DNA of 64,000 nucleotides from a virus, in IMG/VR virus record IMGVR_UViG_3300028563_000011, positions 1-64,000 of that record. The stretch is one strand, 5' to 3'. The notes below the pieces were generated by a model. The model did no database searches, was not told the origin of the DNA, and saw only the letters and a program-made list of their open reading frames with translations. Shown in pieces: positions 38,949 to 47,864 of this stretch. The position numbers and the translations under genes were made by a program. The first letter of the stretch is position 1. Each line of letters starts with the position of its first letter.

Positions 38949-39466
38949 CGATGTAGCCCAGGAGCCTTGTTGCGAGTTTGTCGCTCTCCAACCAAAGGCT
39001 CTAGACGATCTGCAGAATACGTACGGTTACCATAGCGAGAAACAGAAAGAGTAACTGTAGCCATCTCATAGTTACGATCAACAATCACAAGGTTTGGGAT
39101 GCTTAAAAACTGAGTGTCAGGCTGAGACCGTAATGCTAAGGCAATTGTTACTGTTGCCAACAGTGTCAAATTACGAACCAAAGGTTCAACATTCTCTACG
39201 ATATTATCAATGATAATATCGGTGGATTGAGAAAGATCTTCCGATTCTGTGGGGATAACTACATTTTGTAGTGCGTAGTTATACGTCAAACCATTAGAAA
39301 CAATACCGTAAGTCAATGGATCTGTAGCTAATAACCCAGGATAGTTTGTATAAAGTATAGGAGAACTTAAACTGCTATCTGCTATGGTTACTAATACAAC
39401 TAAGACATCGTCAATCTCTTCTGCAGTAAGAGCTTCCTTGATAAGAGTAGGAAGATCTAATGCCAT
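38945..39466 (-). CDS. minor tail protein, DUF1833-like (173 aa)
   Basis: Beta-rich with early SSLSSPILYTNYPG and ends overlapping the tail tip start by ATGA. Order TMP - this pair - tail tip corresponds to lambda M/L minor tail proteins. Family name is tentative. Confidence 0.6.
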   Translation of the reverse strand: MALDLPTLIKEALTAEEIDDVLVVLVTIADSSLSSPILYTNYPGLLATDPLTYGIVSNGLTYNYALQNVVIPTESEDLSQSTDIIIDNIVENVEPLVRNLTLLATVTIALALRSQPDTQFLSIPNLVIVDRNYEMATVTLSVSRYGNRTYSADRLEPLVGERQTRNKAPGLHR

Positions 39467-39471
39467 AAGAG

Positions 39472-39903
39472 TTAAGCCAACCTTTCAATCTGAAACTGAT
39501 GATCAACTAAAAATCCACTTTTAGGAGTTTTAACAGGAGTAGTTCCCCCAAACCGTACCAACCACCAAGACCCAAATACAATTGGGGTACCGCTTTGATC
39601 GGTTATAGTGTTACCATCCTGATCAGTCAAGGTTAAACCATCATAGAATAAATCAGGTAACCAGAAAGGTAAGACTCCATATCCAATTTCTTCATTCCAA
39701 AATCGCTCAAATCTAGCGTATTGATCTATTGTCAATGGCTGAACTTGAACGGTAAAAGGAGTAACAGCTGCAGAATTCAATAACCTTACCTTACCAGGAC
39801 CTGTATCAGTTTGACTCCGAATACGACCTTCTGCTTGTGAGAGCGTAAAGTTATCAAGGGCTGCAAGCTGCGGTAAATCAGAAGGCCATGTCGGTATGGT
39901 CAT
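39472..39903 (-). CDS. minor tail protein, gpM-like (143 aa)
   Basis: Starts IPTWPSDLPQ; contains EGRIRSQTDTGPGKVRLLNS and RFERFWNEEIGYGVLPFWLP, typical of distal tail/minor tail proteins after the tape measure. Overlaps the tape measure stop by ATGA. Adds to the tail tip complex. Confidence 0.7.
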   Translation of the reverse strand: MTIPTWPSDLPQLAALDNFTLSQAEGRIRSQTDTGPGKVRLLNSAAVTPFTVQVQPLTIDQYARFERFWNEEIGYGVLPFWLPDLFYDGLTLTDQDGNTITDQSGTPIVFGSWWLVRFGGTTPVKTPKSGFLVDHQFQIERLA

Positions 39904-42900
39904 GAGCCACGTAACCTAGGTTTTTGCTTTTGTCCCTGACTAGACAATAAACTGCGACTAGCTGGGGTTCCAGGTAAGAGAGCCGAGTTAACCATTTCAT
40001 TAATCACAATTCTGGCTTGCCGACCGCCCTTGCCATCTGACTCTTGTTGCACAGAAACACTAGCACCAGAGTGATTGTTTTCTACTGTAATTTGAGGTTG
40101 AAGGTAAATAGGTTGATTACCCCCGCCACTACCCCCATTCCAACTGTGACGAGGGTCATTACGTGTGATAACTTCTTCGTCATCCATAGCAATAATGGGG
40201 CGTTCTTTACCAACAATGCCACCACTATGAAAACGCGGAGCGTTAGTAAATTCTGAAGCGTGAACATAACGGGTTGCAGGTATATTCCCTACAATTCCAC
40301 CTGTATGCCCTTGACCTAAAGCAACCCACTCATTGCCAGTTAGCGTACCAGCACCCCCAGAACCTTGACCCCCAGAAAACTGAGCCAATGGATTATACCC
40401 AGTACCAATACCAAACATCCCTAAAGAACTACCCAAGATTTGTTTTATCAGTTGTTTACTAGCCATATCTATTAAAGTGTTCTGTAGGTTCTTAAAGGCA
40501 TCAGTTAAAGCAGTAATACCTTTTGTACCATTTGCAAGTTCAGTAAAGAACGTCGAAGCAAACGTTCCAGCTTGATCTGTTACAGCCTTTAACTCCGCGT
40601 TCAAACGCGTAGTTTGAGCTAAAGTATCGTCCATAAACTTAGACCAATCTCCTCCGTGAAGAGATTTTTGTAAATCAGCAACCTGCTTATCCGTATCGCT
40701 TAAGAACATCGTCTCACGAGTATATTTAGCGTCATCAGCAGCTTGAGATTCTCTAGTCGCTTGCTTTAATTGAGCTTCCAAATCCTTTTGAGCTTGTAAT
40801 GCAGTAATATGAGACTCATCCGCCTTGATGCGATGGGCCGCAGCTTCAGTCTCGACTTGTTGACGTGCTTGCAGTTCACCACGAAGCTTATCCTGCTGTT
40901 CAATAGATTTACCAACAAGAGTCAATTCCAATTGAGAAGTCTGAATACTTTGAGAACCCGACAGTAACCTAGATCTTGCTGCTTCAGCCAAGGTAAAGCG
41001 TTCTTGTGCTGTAGCTAAAGTGCCAGCTTGTGTTGATAGCTGTTTATAAATATCTAATGTCTTTTGATCTATTGTAGCATTAGCTCCATGAAGTACCAAG
41101 TATTGTTGTTCAAGTTTGGTCATCTCCTGTAGAGCAGCTTGCTGACCCTTAGCCTCAGGAGAAAGCGCGCCAATACCTTTCATTGCGACGTTAAAGTTTT
41201 GAGTTTCTTCTCTTAATTTAATGGTTAAATCTAAAGATTCTTTCATACTCTGGTCGTACCGCATAAACTTAGCTGGTAAAGAATTTAATTGATTGACCCA
41301 ATCTTCCTTAAACAAGCCTTGCAACATGGTTATAACAGCGGATTCATTTGTACCAATATCGCCAAGCTGTAAAACTTCAGCCTGAGACTTTAACTTTTGA
41401 AGTTCAGTTGTAACTTTCAATAACTGCATTGTTGATGCGTATTCATTAGACAAAGCAGCAATCTCAGAAGGAGCTAACTTTAGCTTACCTTCCTTCACTG
41501 CTCTCAATAACTCGTCTTGAATACGCAACTGAGTCGTTGCCTGCGTGCTCCGGCTTATATTATCAATTTCTGACTGCATTTCCTTTGTTTGATCTTTAAT
41601 ATGTTGTACTAATGGTTGTAATTGGAGAGATTGTTCTCCATAAACTTGGTTTAATTCTGTAGCTTTACGAGTAACAGCATCCTCGTCTTGTAGTAAAACT
41701 TTAAGAGCAGCACTTGCCTCCGCATAAGATTGCGTAGCGTGCTGCATACTATCCGCTTGAGCCCCGGCTTGATTTGGCTCATTCGGAGAAACTGCTCCTA
41801 AAATATCTGCAATTGTAAGCTTACTTGTAGCTATTGCAGAAGTTGGGGTTGTGGGTTGTTGAAGGGCTGGAAACGCCCGAGCAGGGCTTAAGGCTCCACG
41901 CTTTAAGCGAGCAGCTGCCGCAGTAAAGGCATCATTTTCTCCAGTAACAGCTTGATACGGCCCAGTTGTTTGCTCTTGTCCTGGAGATGGAATATTATAC
42001 AAGCGATCAGCTTGAGTGATAGGAGCGCCCATCAAACCAAAACGAAGAGCACTTGCAGTTGTACTTATAGTATCATTTAAAGCTTTTAAATAGGTTGAAA
42101 GCTTACCGAACCAAACCCTTATATTACTTGGTTGTTCAAGCCAAGGTTTGTTTAGTTGCTCAGTCCAGTAATCTGCACTATCTTTTATACGCTTGTCAAT
42201 TGCATCAAATTGTAAGGCTATGCCTTTGGCATAGTACATAGTATATTGATCACTGGAAGAAGGTTTAGACTTATCAGATTTATCTAATAAGTTTTGAAGA
42301 ACAATCGCACCATAAGCCTGTACTTGTTTATAAATATCCGGAGGTAAAATCATCTTAGCAAGGTCTAAAGCCGCCAACCGTTGACCTGCAGCAATAGCTT
42401 GATCCATCAAAGTAACAACAGCCTTAAATTTATCCTCCAAAGTTTGGGCTGTACTTAAAGCTGTAACTCCAGTATTTCCCTGGAAATACCCCATATTACT
42501 TAATTGAATGATACGGTTTCCTAACGGATCTCCTCCTATCCTTTGGGTTGTTAATTCATCCACCTTATGAAGAGCATCAATAACTGAATCAAGACTTAGC
42601 TTTGTACTGTCTGCAGCTTTTTGCAGTCCAATAAAGAATGGTAGGTCCAATTGAGCTTTGCTTGCTGCATCAATTTCTTTAGATGCGTTTACGACAGCAG
42701 CTTTAGCTAAAGTCCAAGCACTGACTACAACAAGAGTAGCTGCCCCCAAAGCTGTTGTAGCACGGGCTACAGTAACGACCGTAGCTGCCATAGCAGCAGC
42801 TGAAGCAACCGCTTGAGGGGAAGCAAAAGAAGCCATAGCCCCAGTAGAAGCAACTCCTAATAAAGCCCAAGCTTTGGATGACGCTTCAACAGCAGGTTGT

Positions 42901-43133
42901 GATTCTTTAATGCTTGAGTTTACTCTTTGATAGGTTGCATCCATGTCAGTCAAAGCTTTTGTTAAGTCTTTGACTGCTTTTGTTGAATCTTCCGTGGAAC
43001 CTGTAAACCCACCAAGGTCTCTTACGCCACTTTGGCTAAAAGAATTCAAAGAGGACTTAGCTTGCGCTAAGTCCCGGTCAAGAGAATCAAGGCGGGCTCG
43101 CACATCAACCGAAACGGAGCCAGCTTGTATCAT
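39900..43133 (-). CDS. tape measure protein (1077 aa)
   Basis: Long helical protein with Ala/Gln/Leu coiled coil. Hydrophobic stretches at about 95-150 (MASFASPQAVASAAAMAATV) fit a membrane-inserting segment. The C-terminal 170 residues have SGGQGSGGAGTLTG and FHSGGIVGKERPIIAMDDEE, as in lambda gpH-type tape measures. At about 0.15 nm per residue the tail would be roughly 160 nm (established rule of thumb). Its ATG overlaps the chaperone frame stop. Confidence 0.9.
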   Translation of the reverse strand: MIQAGSVSVDVRARLDSLDRDLAQAKSSLNSFSQSGVRDLGGFTGSTEDSTKAVKDLTKALTDMDATYQRVNSSIKESQPAVEASSKAWALLGVASTGAMASFASPQAVASAAAMAATVVTVARATTALGAATLVVVSAWTLAKAAVVNASKEIDAASKAQLDLPFFIGLQKAADSTKLSLDSVIDALHKVDELTTQRIGGDPLGNRIIQLSNMGYFQGNTGVTALSTAQTLEDKFKAVVTLMDQAIAAGQRLAALDLAKMILPPDIYKQVQAYGAIVLQNLLDKSDKSKPSSSDQYTMYYAKGIALQFDAIDKRIKDSADYWTEQLNKPWLEQPSNIRVWFGKLSTYLKALNDTISTTASALRFGLMGAPITQADRLYNIPSPGQEQTTGPYQAVTGENDAFTAAAARLKRGALSPARAFPALQQPTTPTSAIATSKLTIADILGAVSPNEPNQAGAQADSMQHATQSYAEASAALKVLLQDEDAVTRKATELNQVYGEQSLQLQPLVQHIKDQTKEMQSEIDNISRSTQATTQLRIQDELLRAVKEGKLKLAPSEIAALSNEYASTMQLLKVTTELQKLKSQAEVLQLGDIGTNESAVITMLQGLFKEDWVNQLNSLPAKFMRYDQSMKESLDLTIKLREETQNFNVAMKGIGALSPEAKGQQAALQEMTKLEQQYLVLHGANATIDQKTLDIYKQLSTQAGTLATAQERFTLAEAARSRLLSGSQSIQTSQLELTLVGKSIEQQDKLRGELQARQQVETEAAAHRIKADESHITALQAQKDLEAQLKQATRESQAADDAKYTRETMFLSDTDKQVADLQKSLHGGDWSKFMDDTLAQTTRLNAELKAVTDQAGTFASTFFTELANGTKGITALTDAFKNLQNTLIDMASKQLIKQILGSSLGMFGIGTGYNPLAQFSGGQGSGGAGTLTGNEWVALGQGHTGGIVGNIPATRYVHASEFTNAPRFHSGGIVGKERPIIAMDDEEVITRNDPRHSWNGGSGGGNQPIYLQPQITVENNHSGASVSVQQESDGKGGRQARIVINEMVNSALLPGTPASRSLLSSQGQKQKPRLRGS

Positions 43134-43438
43134 TGGACCTTTGCTCTTCTGGTCTTTGGTCTTTTACCTGAGAATAAAGTGTCAAAGACCTTTGTTGTCA
43201 AGATTAAAGGTTGACCCTTAGCATCTCGCGGTGGACCACTTGATTTGGGCTTACCATCACCAAAAATGGCGCGATACATATCTACGCGCCCTAGGTACCC
43301 AATCTCAATCGCATTCATATCGGAGTGAAGTGTTTGTTCTTCGGTCCACCCTAACCAACCAAGGGCTTTCCTTTCTAGCCAGCCACAATACTCCTCTATG
43401 GTCCACGCTACGACTGAGGGTCCTCGGAAGAGTTCTCC
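43130..43438 (-). CDS. tail assembly chaperone, -1 frameshift extension
   Basis: The frame is open from 43438 (after a TGA at 43441) to 43130. It has no ATG/GTG/TTG before the ATG at 43318, yet reads sensibly upstream of it: VAWTIEEYCGWLERKALGWL. So it is likely fused to the upstream chaperone by -1 frameshifting between 43438 and the TAG at 43408, like lambda gpGT. No canonical slippery heptamer is visible (GAG GAC CCT CAG TCG). Its stop overlaps the tape measure ATG. Confidence 0.65.
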   Translation of the reverse strand, partial: GELFRGPSVVAWTIEEYCGWLERKALGWLGWTEEQTLHSDMNAIEIGYLGRVDMYRAIFGDGKPKSSGPPRDAKGQPLILTTKVFDTLFSGKRPKTRRAKVQ

Positions 43439-43788
43439 TCACTCTTGTTAATTGGGCGACCACCATTTGCTAAAACATGGAGGTACTCAATACACCGAGC
43501 AAGAAGAGCTCCACTATCATCTGTCAAGCCTGACGACCAAACAAGCTCAGGGATATCTTTGTCTTTCAATAACCCTGGCCGACCTGATTGTGGGCCTAGT
43601 CCAAGAGTTATCACCCGCACAACGACGTCAAAATCCATCCTTGCTACAGCATCAATAGTCCCACGAATACCTCCGTTTAGTCGAGACAGCTGTTGCGCAG
43701 CATTAAGGGTTGGGCGTAGGACGTAATCTTGGCCGCCAAGAGTGATCTCCACATTCCCAATACCCAACCTACTCTTTTCATCGCTCAT
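43408..43788 (-). CDS. tail assembly chaperone, gpG-like (126 aa)
   Basis: IGNVEITLGGQDYVLRPTLN, AAQQLSRLNGG is the typical start of alphaproteobacterial siphophage/GTA tail assembly chaperones that bind the tape measure. Lies between tail tube and tape measure, as expected. The last about 10 codons overlap the -1 frame extension. Confidence 0.8.
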   Translation of the reverse strand: MSDEKSRLGIGNVEITLGGQDYVLRPTLNAAQQLSRLNGGIRGTIDAVARMDFDVVVRVITLGLGPQSGRPGLLKDKDIPELVWSSGLTDDSGALLARCIEYLHVLANGGRPINKSEENSSEDPQS

Positions 43789-43823
43789 TTTTGCTATTCC
43801 TTTAGTTGACCCTTTAGAGATTA

Positions 43824-44306
43824 TTAGGAGGCATACACCTTCACGACGTTGGAGTTTACCCCTAATGTTGCCGTAAGCTTCATGACGTTATTAGCCGTAT
43901 CAAGTTGCTCACGGGAATCCATCACAAGCGCAAGGAAGTACCGTAAGGAATTTGTTGTTCCTCCACTAGGCATATCATTGAACTCAACCTTGAAAGCATA
44001 GTTATACGGAGTTTCTTCCGCTGCTCTCAAAGCAATCTGACCTAGATCACTATAGTCAATGCCACATATGATAGCCATATCACCAGCATCTCGGTTACCC
44101 TTGAGCTTGTGAGTACGCTTGTCTTTGATGGCATCAAACTTGATGTTTGAAGATTGATCTCCAAACTGACCAAGGTTCTCTAACCAGTTAACTTCAACCC
44201 AAGATTGTCCAGAAAAGTCACCAGAGACAAAGTCTGAGTTCTTGGGGGAGATTACCCCACCAATGTATAGGCGTGCACCAGAGGTAGCGAAAATACCAGC
44301 AGTCAT
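43824..44306 (-). CDS. major tail tube protein (160 aa)
   Basis: Beta-rich with GARLYIGGVISP and SWVEVNWLENLGQFGDQ, the pattern of siphophage tail tube proteins (lambda V/HK97 gp6-like). Position just upstream of the chaperones supports it. Should be among the most abundant virion proteins. No Ig-like extra domain. Confidence 0.82.
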   Translation of the reverse strand: MTAGIFATSGARLYIGGVISPKNSDFVSGDFSGQSWVEVNWLENLGQFGDQSSNIKFDAIKDKRTHKLKGNRDAGDMAIICGIDYSDLGQIALRAAEETPYNYAFKVEFNDMPSGGTTNSLRYFLALVMDSREQLDTANNVMKLTATLGVNSNVVKVYAS

Positions 44307-44349
44307 GACACTTGTTCCTTTTCGTTTGCCTTCCGCCTACTGATCCAGC

Positions 44350-44790
44350 TTATACGCCCAACTTTGCTAACTGGATAGTTAGTGTTACGATCCGTCCTAC
44401 AACATTATCATCATCAACCGGGGCAACGATAGGACCAGTTGCCAGTATTAGTACAACGTTCCAACTTGGAATTGTTATACCCCCTCGTTGACGGTGAAAC
44501 AAGTCATGAACAAGATAAGATATAGTCTCAATATCTCGGTATTGTTGAGCCGTTGCATTATAACCATAAATTGAAATATCCCTAGTAAAAGTAGGCCGAC
44601 GATCGTTTACACCATCGGTCTCGCTTTGAGCAATATCTGGACTAACAAAAATAACGGGTCGAGGAGTATCAACTGGAGCCGGACGCCGAGAAAACACCGG
44701 AAAGGTATTCTCATAGTCCGGAAGCATAGCCGTTATGCTGCTATCTCCTAAAATAGCAGCAATCAATGGAGCAGCAAGGTCTGGACTCAT
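44350..44790 (-). CDS. tail completion protein, DUF3168-like (146 aa)
   Basis: LAAPLIAAILGDSSITAMLP at the start, then TRDISIYGYNATAQQYRDIE, fits the DUF3168 tail terminator family, which caps the tail for head joining. Overlaps the HK97 gp10-like stop by ATGA. Confidence 0.75.
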   Translation of the reverse strand: MSPDLAAPLIAAILGDSSITAMLPDYENTFPVFSRRPAPVDTPRPVIFVSPDIAQSETDGVNDRRPTFTRDISIYGYNATAQQYRDIETISYLVHDLFHRQRGGITIPSWNVVLILATGPIVAPVDDDNVVGRIVTLTIQLAKLGV

Positions 44791-45194
44791 GGACCAAACT
44801 CACGCCGTATTGCTGCAGCAATACGTTGCTCCATTTCAGGAGTTTTATTAGCAATTGCTGGCCGGAGATACGGCCTAGGCTCCATTTTTTCTGTACCGTA
44901 TTCAAGAAATAAACCATAATCTACAGTAACTGTTACGGTTCCAGTATAGGTATTAAAGTCATAAGAAGTTGAAATGTTATTAACTAATGTTCCAGTATCA
45001 GAAGCCGGGGGCTCTCCAGCCGCTGAAGCTCGATGGGTTACTCCACGGTGCCTATACGAGCGCCCATTTTTCTCAGTATTAAGTATTAAAGAAATAGCCT
45101 CAGCCCGAATGGCTTCAGTACCACGAATGACCTCAGGCATTACAGCCTTACGGATGCGGTCAGCTAAAGCTTTATCGTTAAAATCAACAGCCAT
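44787..45194 (-). CDS. HK97 gp10-like head-tail protein (135 aa)
   Basis: HRASAAGEPPASDTGTLVNN, then VTVDYGLFLEYGTEKMEPRP is the family signature of HK97-gp10/tail component proteins. Basic, single domain. Coupled with neighbours on both sides. Confidence 0.85.
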   Translation of the reverse strand: MAVDFNDKALADRIRKAVMPEVIRGTEAIRAEAISLILNTEKNGRSYRHRGVTHRASAAGEPPASDTGTLVNNISTSYDFNTYTGTVTVTVDYGLFLEYGTEKMEPRPYLRPAIANKTPEMEQRIAAAIRREFGP

Positions 45195-45583
45195 TACGGT
45201 GGTAAATCCCCAATTTCGGTAGCTTGAACCGACATTGAAGCTCCAGCTGGGTCCACTTCTAGGACCTTACGGAACTGATGCCAACGGGGGGGAACCCCTA
45301 TATAAATGAAATCCCCCTGCTTTGGGATTGTCACCGGCTTAACTGAGCCTAAGAGAATCAGTATTCTGACATCTTGATCGGGAATACCAGTTTTGGCTAT
45401 ATACATAGCCGAAAAGTGTTCTCGAATACCTGTAAAGGTAAATGTCTGAGTTGTTCCAGGGACTGCATCCCCGTATGCATCTAAAGCGGAAGGAATTCGA
45501 CGACTAATGGTTCCAACTAGAAGCTTGCCCTGAAACTTCTGAGCTATTGTTGCCTTTAGAGAGCCTTCCAGAATAGAAGCCAT
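45194..45583 (-). CDS. head closure/connector protein (129 aa)
   Basis: Beta-rich (TFTFTGIREHFSAMYIAKTG, KQGDFIYIGV) and placed where siphophages encode a head-closure or adaptor protein between capsid and gp10. No strong family match, so the call is partly from order. Confidence 0.6.
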   Translation of the reverse strand: MASILEGSLKATIAQKFQGKLLVGTISRRIPSALDAYGDAVPGTTQTFTFTGIREHFSAMYIAKTGIPDQDVRILILLGSVKPVTIPKQGDFIYIGVPPRWHQFRKVLEVDPAGASMSVQATEIGDLPP

Positions 45584-45648
45584 AGAGCCGTTTTATCCCT
45601 TAGGGTGAGCCTATCTAGCTGGTAGCTCTCAAAACTCCTCAGCGGGGC

Positions 45649-46002
45649 TTATTCGGACCTACGAGCAACACGAGTAACCTTAGTCCGTACCCGTTCAACC
45701 TTTGCCGGGGGTATATCTTCTACGGACTCCCCTTGAGGCTCTTCTTTGGGTTCTTGTCTTGATTCATCATCTTTTGATTCGAGTATCTCAGTATCCTCAA
45801 CTACAGTATCAAGTATTGGTTGAGGTTCTTCTTGCGCAAAGTCGATCATGTACTGATCGAAAAGCTGACGTAACCGTCTAGCTGTAACTTTTGTCTTGTC
45901 GAACGGTTGACCGCGAGGGATGATCTTGCCACCTAAAACCAAAGGCTTAAAGGCTACAAAGTCACGACCGCGGTCAAATTCATCTCGGGTCTTTATTACC
46001 AT
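45649..46002 (-). CDS. hypothetical head-region protein (117 aa)
   Basis: The N-terminal 60 residues are a small basic fold (GGKIIPRGQPFDKTKVTARR); the rest is an acidic disordered tail. Located between major capsid and connector genes. Could be a head-tail adaptor or head fibre anchor. Function uncertain. Confidence 0.6.
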   Translation of the reverse strand: MVIKTRDEFDRGRDFVAFKPLVLGGKIIPRGQPFDKTKVTARRLRQLFDQYMIDFAQEEPQPILDTVVEDTEILESKDDESRQEPKEEPQGESVEDIPPAKVERVRTKVTRVARRSE

Positions 46003-46029
46003 TGCTTACCCTCCGTTCAAGCTTTAACC

Positions 46030-47037
46030 TTAGAACGGATAGGCCGGAGACACCGCGTTCTTGAAGAAGATGCCAAGGTCCTGAGCAATAATCCGGATAT
46101 CCCAGGCCATACGAGACTGGAAGTAATCCGAATGCGCCCGGTTATCACGGCCACGTTCAATAACCCCACCAATTGCGTTTGTCACGCCAGGCATAAGCCC
46201 AGTCCAGGCAAACATAGCAATAGCGGTCGGGGAGTCCAAAGCCGGGTTGGGATCAATATACCCCAACCACATCGCGTTTTTATCCACGATATAGTTGAAG
46301 CTATCAGTTCCACCCTCAGCTGCGGAGTTGTAAATCGAACGTGCAACGAACACATTGTCAACTTCAAAGAGTGCAGCAAGGATATCCTCGTCGGCGATAC
46401 CGATCTGGGTATACTTGATACGATCAGCGATGTCAGCGTGCAGGCGTAAGATACGCTTGACGTTTGCGCCAAGAACAAGAGTATTCGGCATGAAGCCGGT
46501 CTTCTCGTTCATGACATCTTTGTAGTGGTCAATGGTCCCAAGCGGGTCCGATCCCACGTCGTTAAACTGGTGCATCTGGAGCGCGCCAGGGGCTGAAGCA
46601 ACACCAGCCACTTCCGTGGTCCACTTACCAGTCGCGAACATATTGGTCGCCCAGTAACGATCTTGCTTGATCATCATCTTCTGGGTGAGCAACGTAGTCG
46701 CATTCTCGTCAAGACGGATAGGATCATCGACGTTTGCACGCTGACGATCATCCACAATATGCTCCAAGGCGTACTCAACTGCCGAGTAGTTACCTTGGCT
46801 CAGCTTGTAACTAACTTGCTCAGGGCGACCGCCTAACGGACGAGGTTTAGCCTCATCACGCCAGAAGTAACCACGGTCGTAGACCACATACAAGTCAGTC
46901 TGCTTCAAGACTGGAATAACTGAAGCTGCTCGCTGAGCAACGAAACTCTTCCGATCCTGAACGTAGTTCACTGAGAAGTTTGTAAGGTACCTGTCTACGT
47001 GCAGTGTACCTTCAATGTTCTGGGCTTGGCCGGGCAT
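46030..47037 (-). CDS. major capsid protein (335 aa)
   Basis: HK97-fold type protein by content and place: N-arm VDRYLTNFSVNYVQDRKSFV, RGYFWRDEAKPRPLGG, LDENATTLLTQKMM and a long P-domain, ending DLGIFFKNAVSP. Preceded by decoration and scaffold genes. Codon use is GC-richer and more biased than neighbours, as expected for a very highly expressed gene. Confidence 0.85.
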   Translation of the reverse strand: MPGQAQNIEGTLHVDRYLTNFSVNYVQDRKSFVAQRAASVIPVLKQTDLYVVYDRGYFWRDEAKPRPLGGRPEQVSYKLSQGNYSAVEYALEHIVDDRQRANVDDPIRLDENATTLLTQKMMIKQDRYWATNMFATGKWTTEVAGVASAPGALQMHQFNDVGSDPLGTIDHYKDVMNEKTGFMPNTLVLGANVKRILRLHADIADRIKYTQIGIADEDILAALFEVDNVFVARSIYNSAAEGGTDSFNYIVDKNAMWLGYIDPNPALDSPTAIAMFAWTGLMPGVTNAIGGVIERGRDNRAHSDYFQSRMAWDIRIIAQDLGIFFKNAVSPAYPF

Positions 47038-47078
47038 TTCAACTCACTCCTTCTTCTAAGCTTGTTTATGCGTTAAGT

Positions 47079-47432
47079 TTAGCGACCAAACGTAAACTCA
47101 ACGCGTTCACCAGAGGCAGCACTGTTGCGAGCAATGCCAAAAGCAACACCCCCAGCTAAGGTAATGGCTTTCCCTGAACCATCAGATTGCAACCGATCCC
47201 CAGCTGTCACCGCCGCACCGGCGATAGCCTTACCTTCTCCTAAAGTCTGAATGGTAACTGGTAGCGTGGTTGAACCGGGTTCAAAGATAACACCAGCAAC
47301 CGGGTCCCCATTGCCAGCTAAGGCAATAAGACCATCTGTACCTACCTTGGCAAGGTAGTGCATGTTATTAGAAAGGTCGGCACTCGCAAACGCGGCATAA
47401 GTACCGGCCCCAAACAACTTCATTGTAGCCAT
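47079..47432 (-). CDS. capsid decoration protein, DUF2190-like (117 aa)
   Basis: YLAKVGTDGLIALAGNGDPV, VAGVIFEPG, AGAAVTAGDRLQSDGSGKAI is the DUF2190/capsid-cement pattern. Beta-rich trimeric decoration proteins stabilise the shell. Paralogue of the next gene upstream. Confidence 0.8.
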   Translation of the reverse strand: MATMKLFGAGTYAAFASADLSNNMHYLAKVGTDGLIALAGNGDPVAGVIFEPGSTTLPVTIQTLGEGKAIAGAAVTAGDRLQSDGSGKAITLAGGVAFGIARNSAASGERVEFTFGR

Positions 47433-47449
47433 AGTTCACTTCTCCTTTT

Positions 47450-47842
47450 TCACTTGAACAAGATCTCGATCTTGTCATTCAGAGCACCGTTACTTAACGC
47501 TATACCAAAAGCGTCACCAGTTGATAAGGGTATAGCGCGCCCTTCGCTATCCGACTGCAACCTACTACCCGCAGTAACTGAACCGCCAAGGATACACTTC
47601 TGTTTATCGGAGAACTCAACTGTTACTGGAAAATCCAGCGGACCAGCCCGGCTAATAATACCAAAAACCGGCTCTCCATAACCAGAAAGTACTATCCTTC
47701 CATCAACATCAATCTTGACTAGATAGTGCTTTTTCTCAGAGAGATCAACACCAGCCAAGGCAGCATAGCTAAAGGCAGTGACTTCATCCCTATCATAAAG
47801 GGAAATAAGTTCTTCACTTAAGAGTTGGGTAAGCGAAGCCAT
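47450..47842 (-). CDS. second capsid decoration-like protein (130 aa)
   Basis: Aligns with the 47079-47432 product from residue about 33 on: HYLVKIDVDGRIVLSGYGEP, GSVTAGSRLQSDSEGRAIPL, GDAFGIALSNGA. It has a different N-terminus of about 30 residues. Tandem duplication. May occupy a different capsid site or form mixed trimers. Confidence 0.75.
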   Translation of the reverse strand: MASLTQLLSEELISLYDRDEVTAFSYAALAGVDLSEKKHYLVKIDVDGRIVLSGYGEPVFGIISRAGPLDFPVTVEFSDKQKCILGGSVTAGSRLQSDSEGRAIPLSTGDAFGIALSNGALNDKIEILFK

Positions 47843-47864
47843 CTGCCTTTAACTCTTGTTTCCT

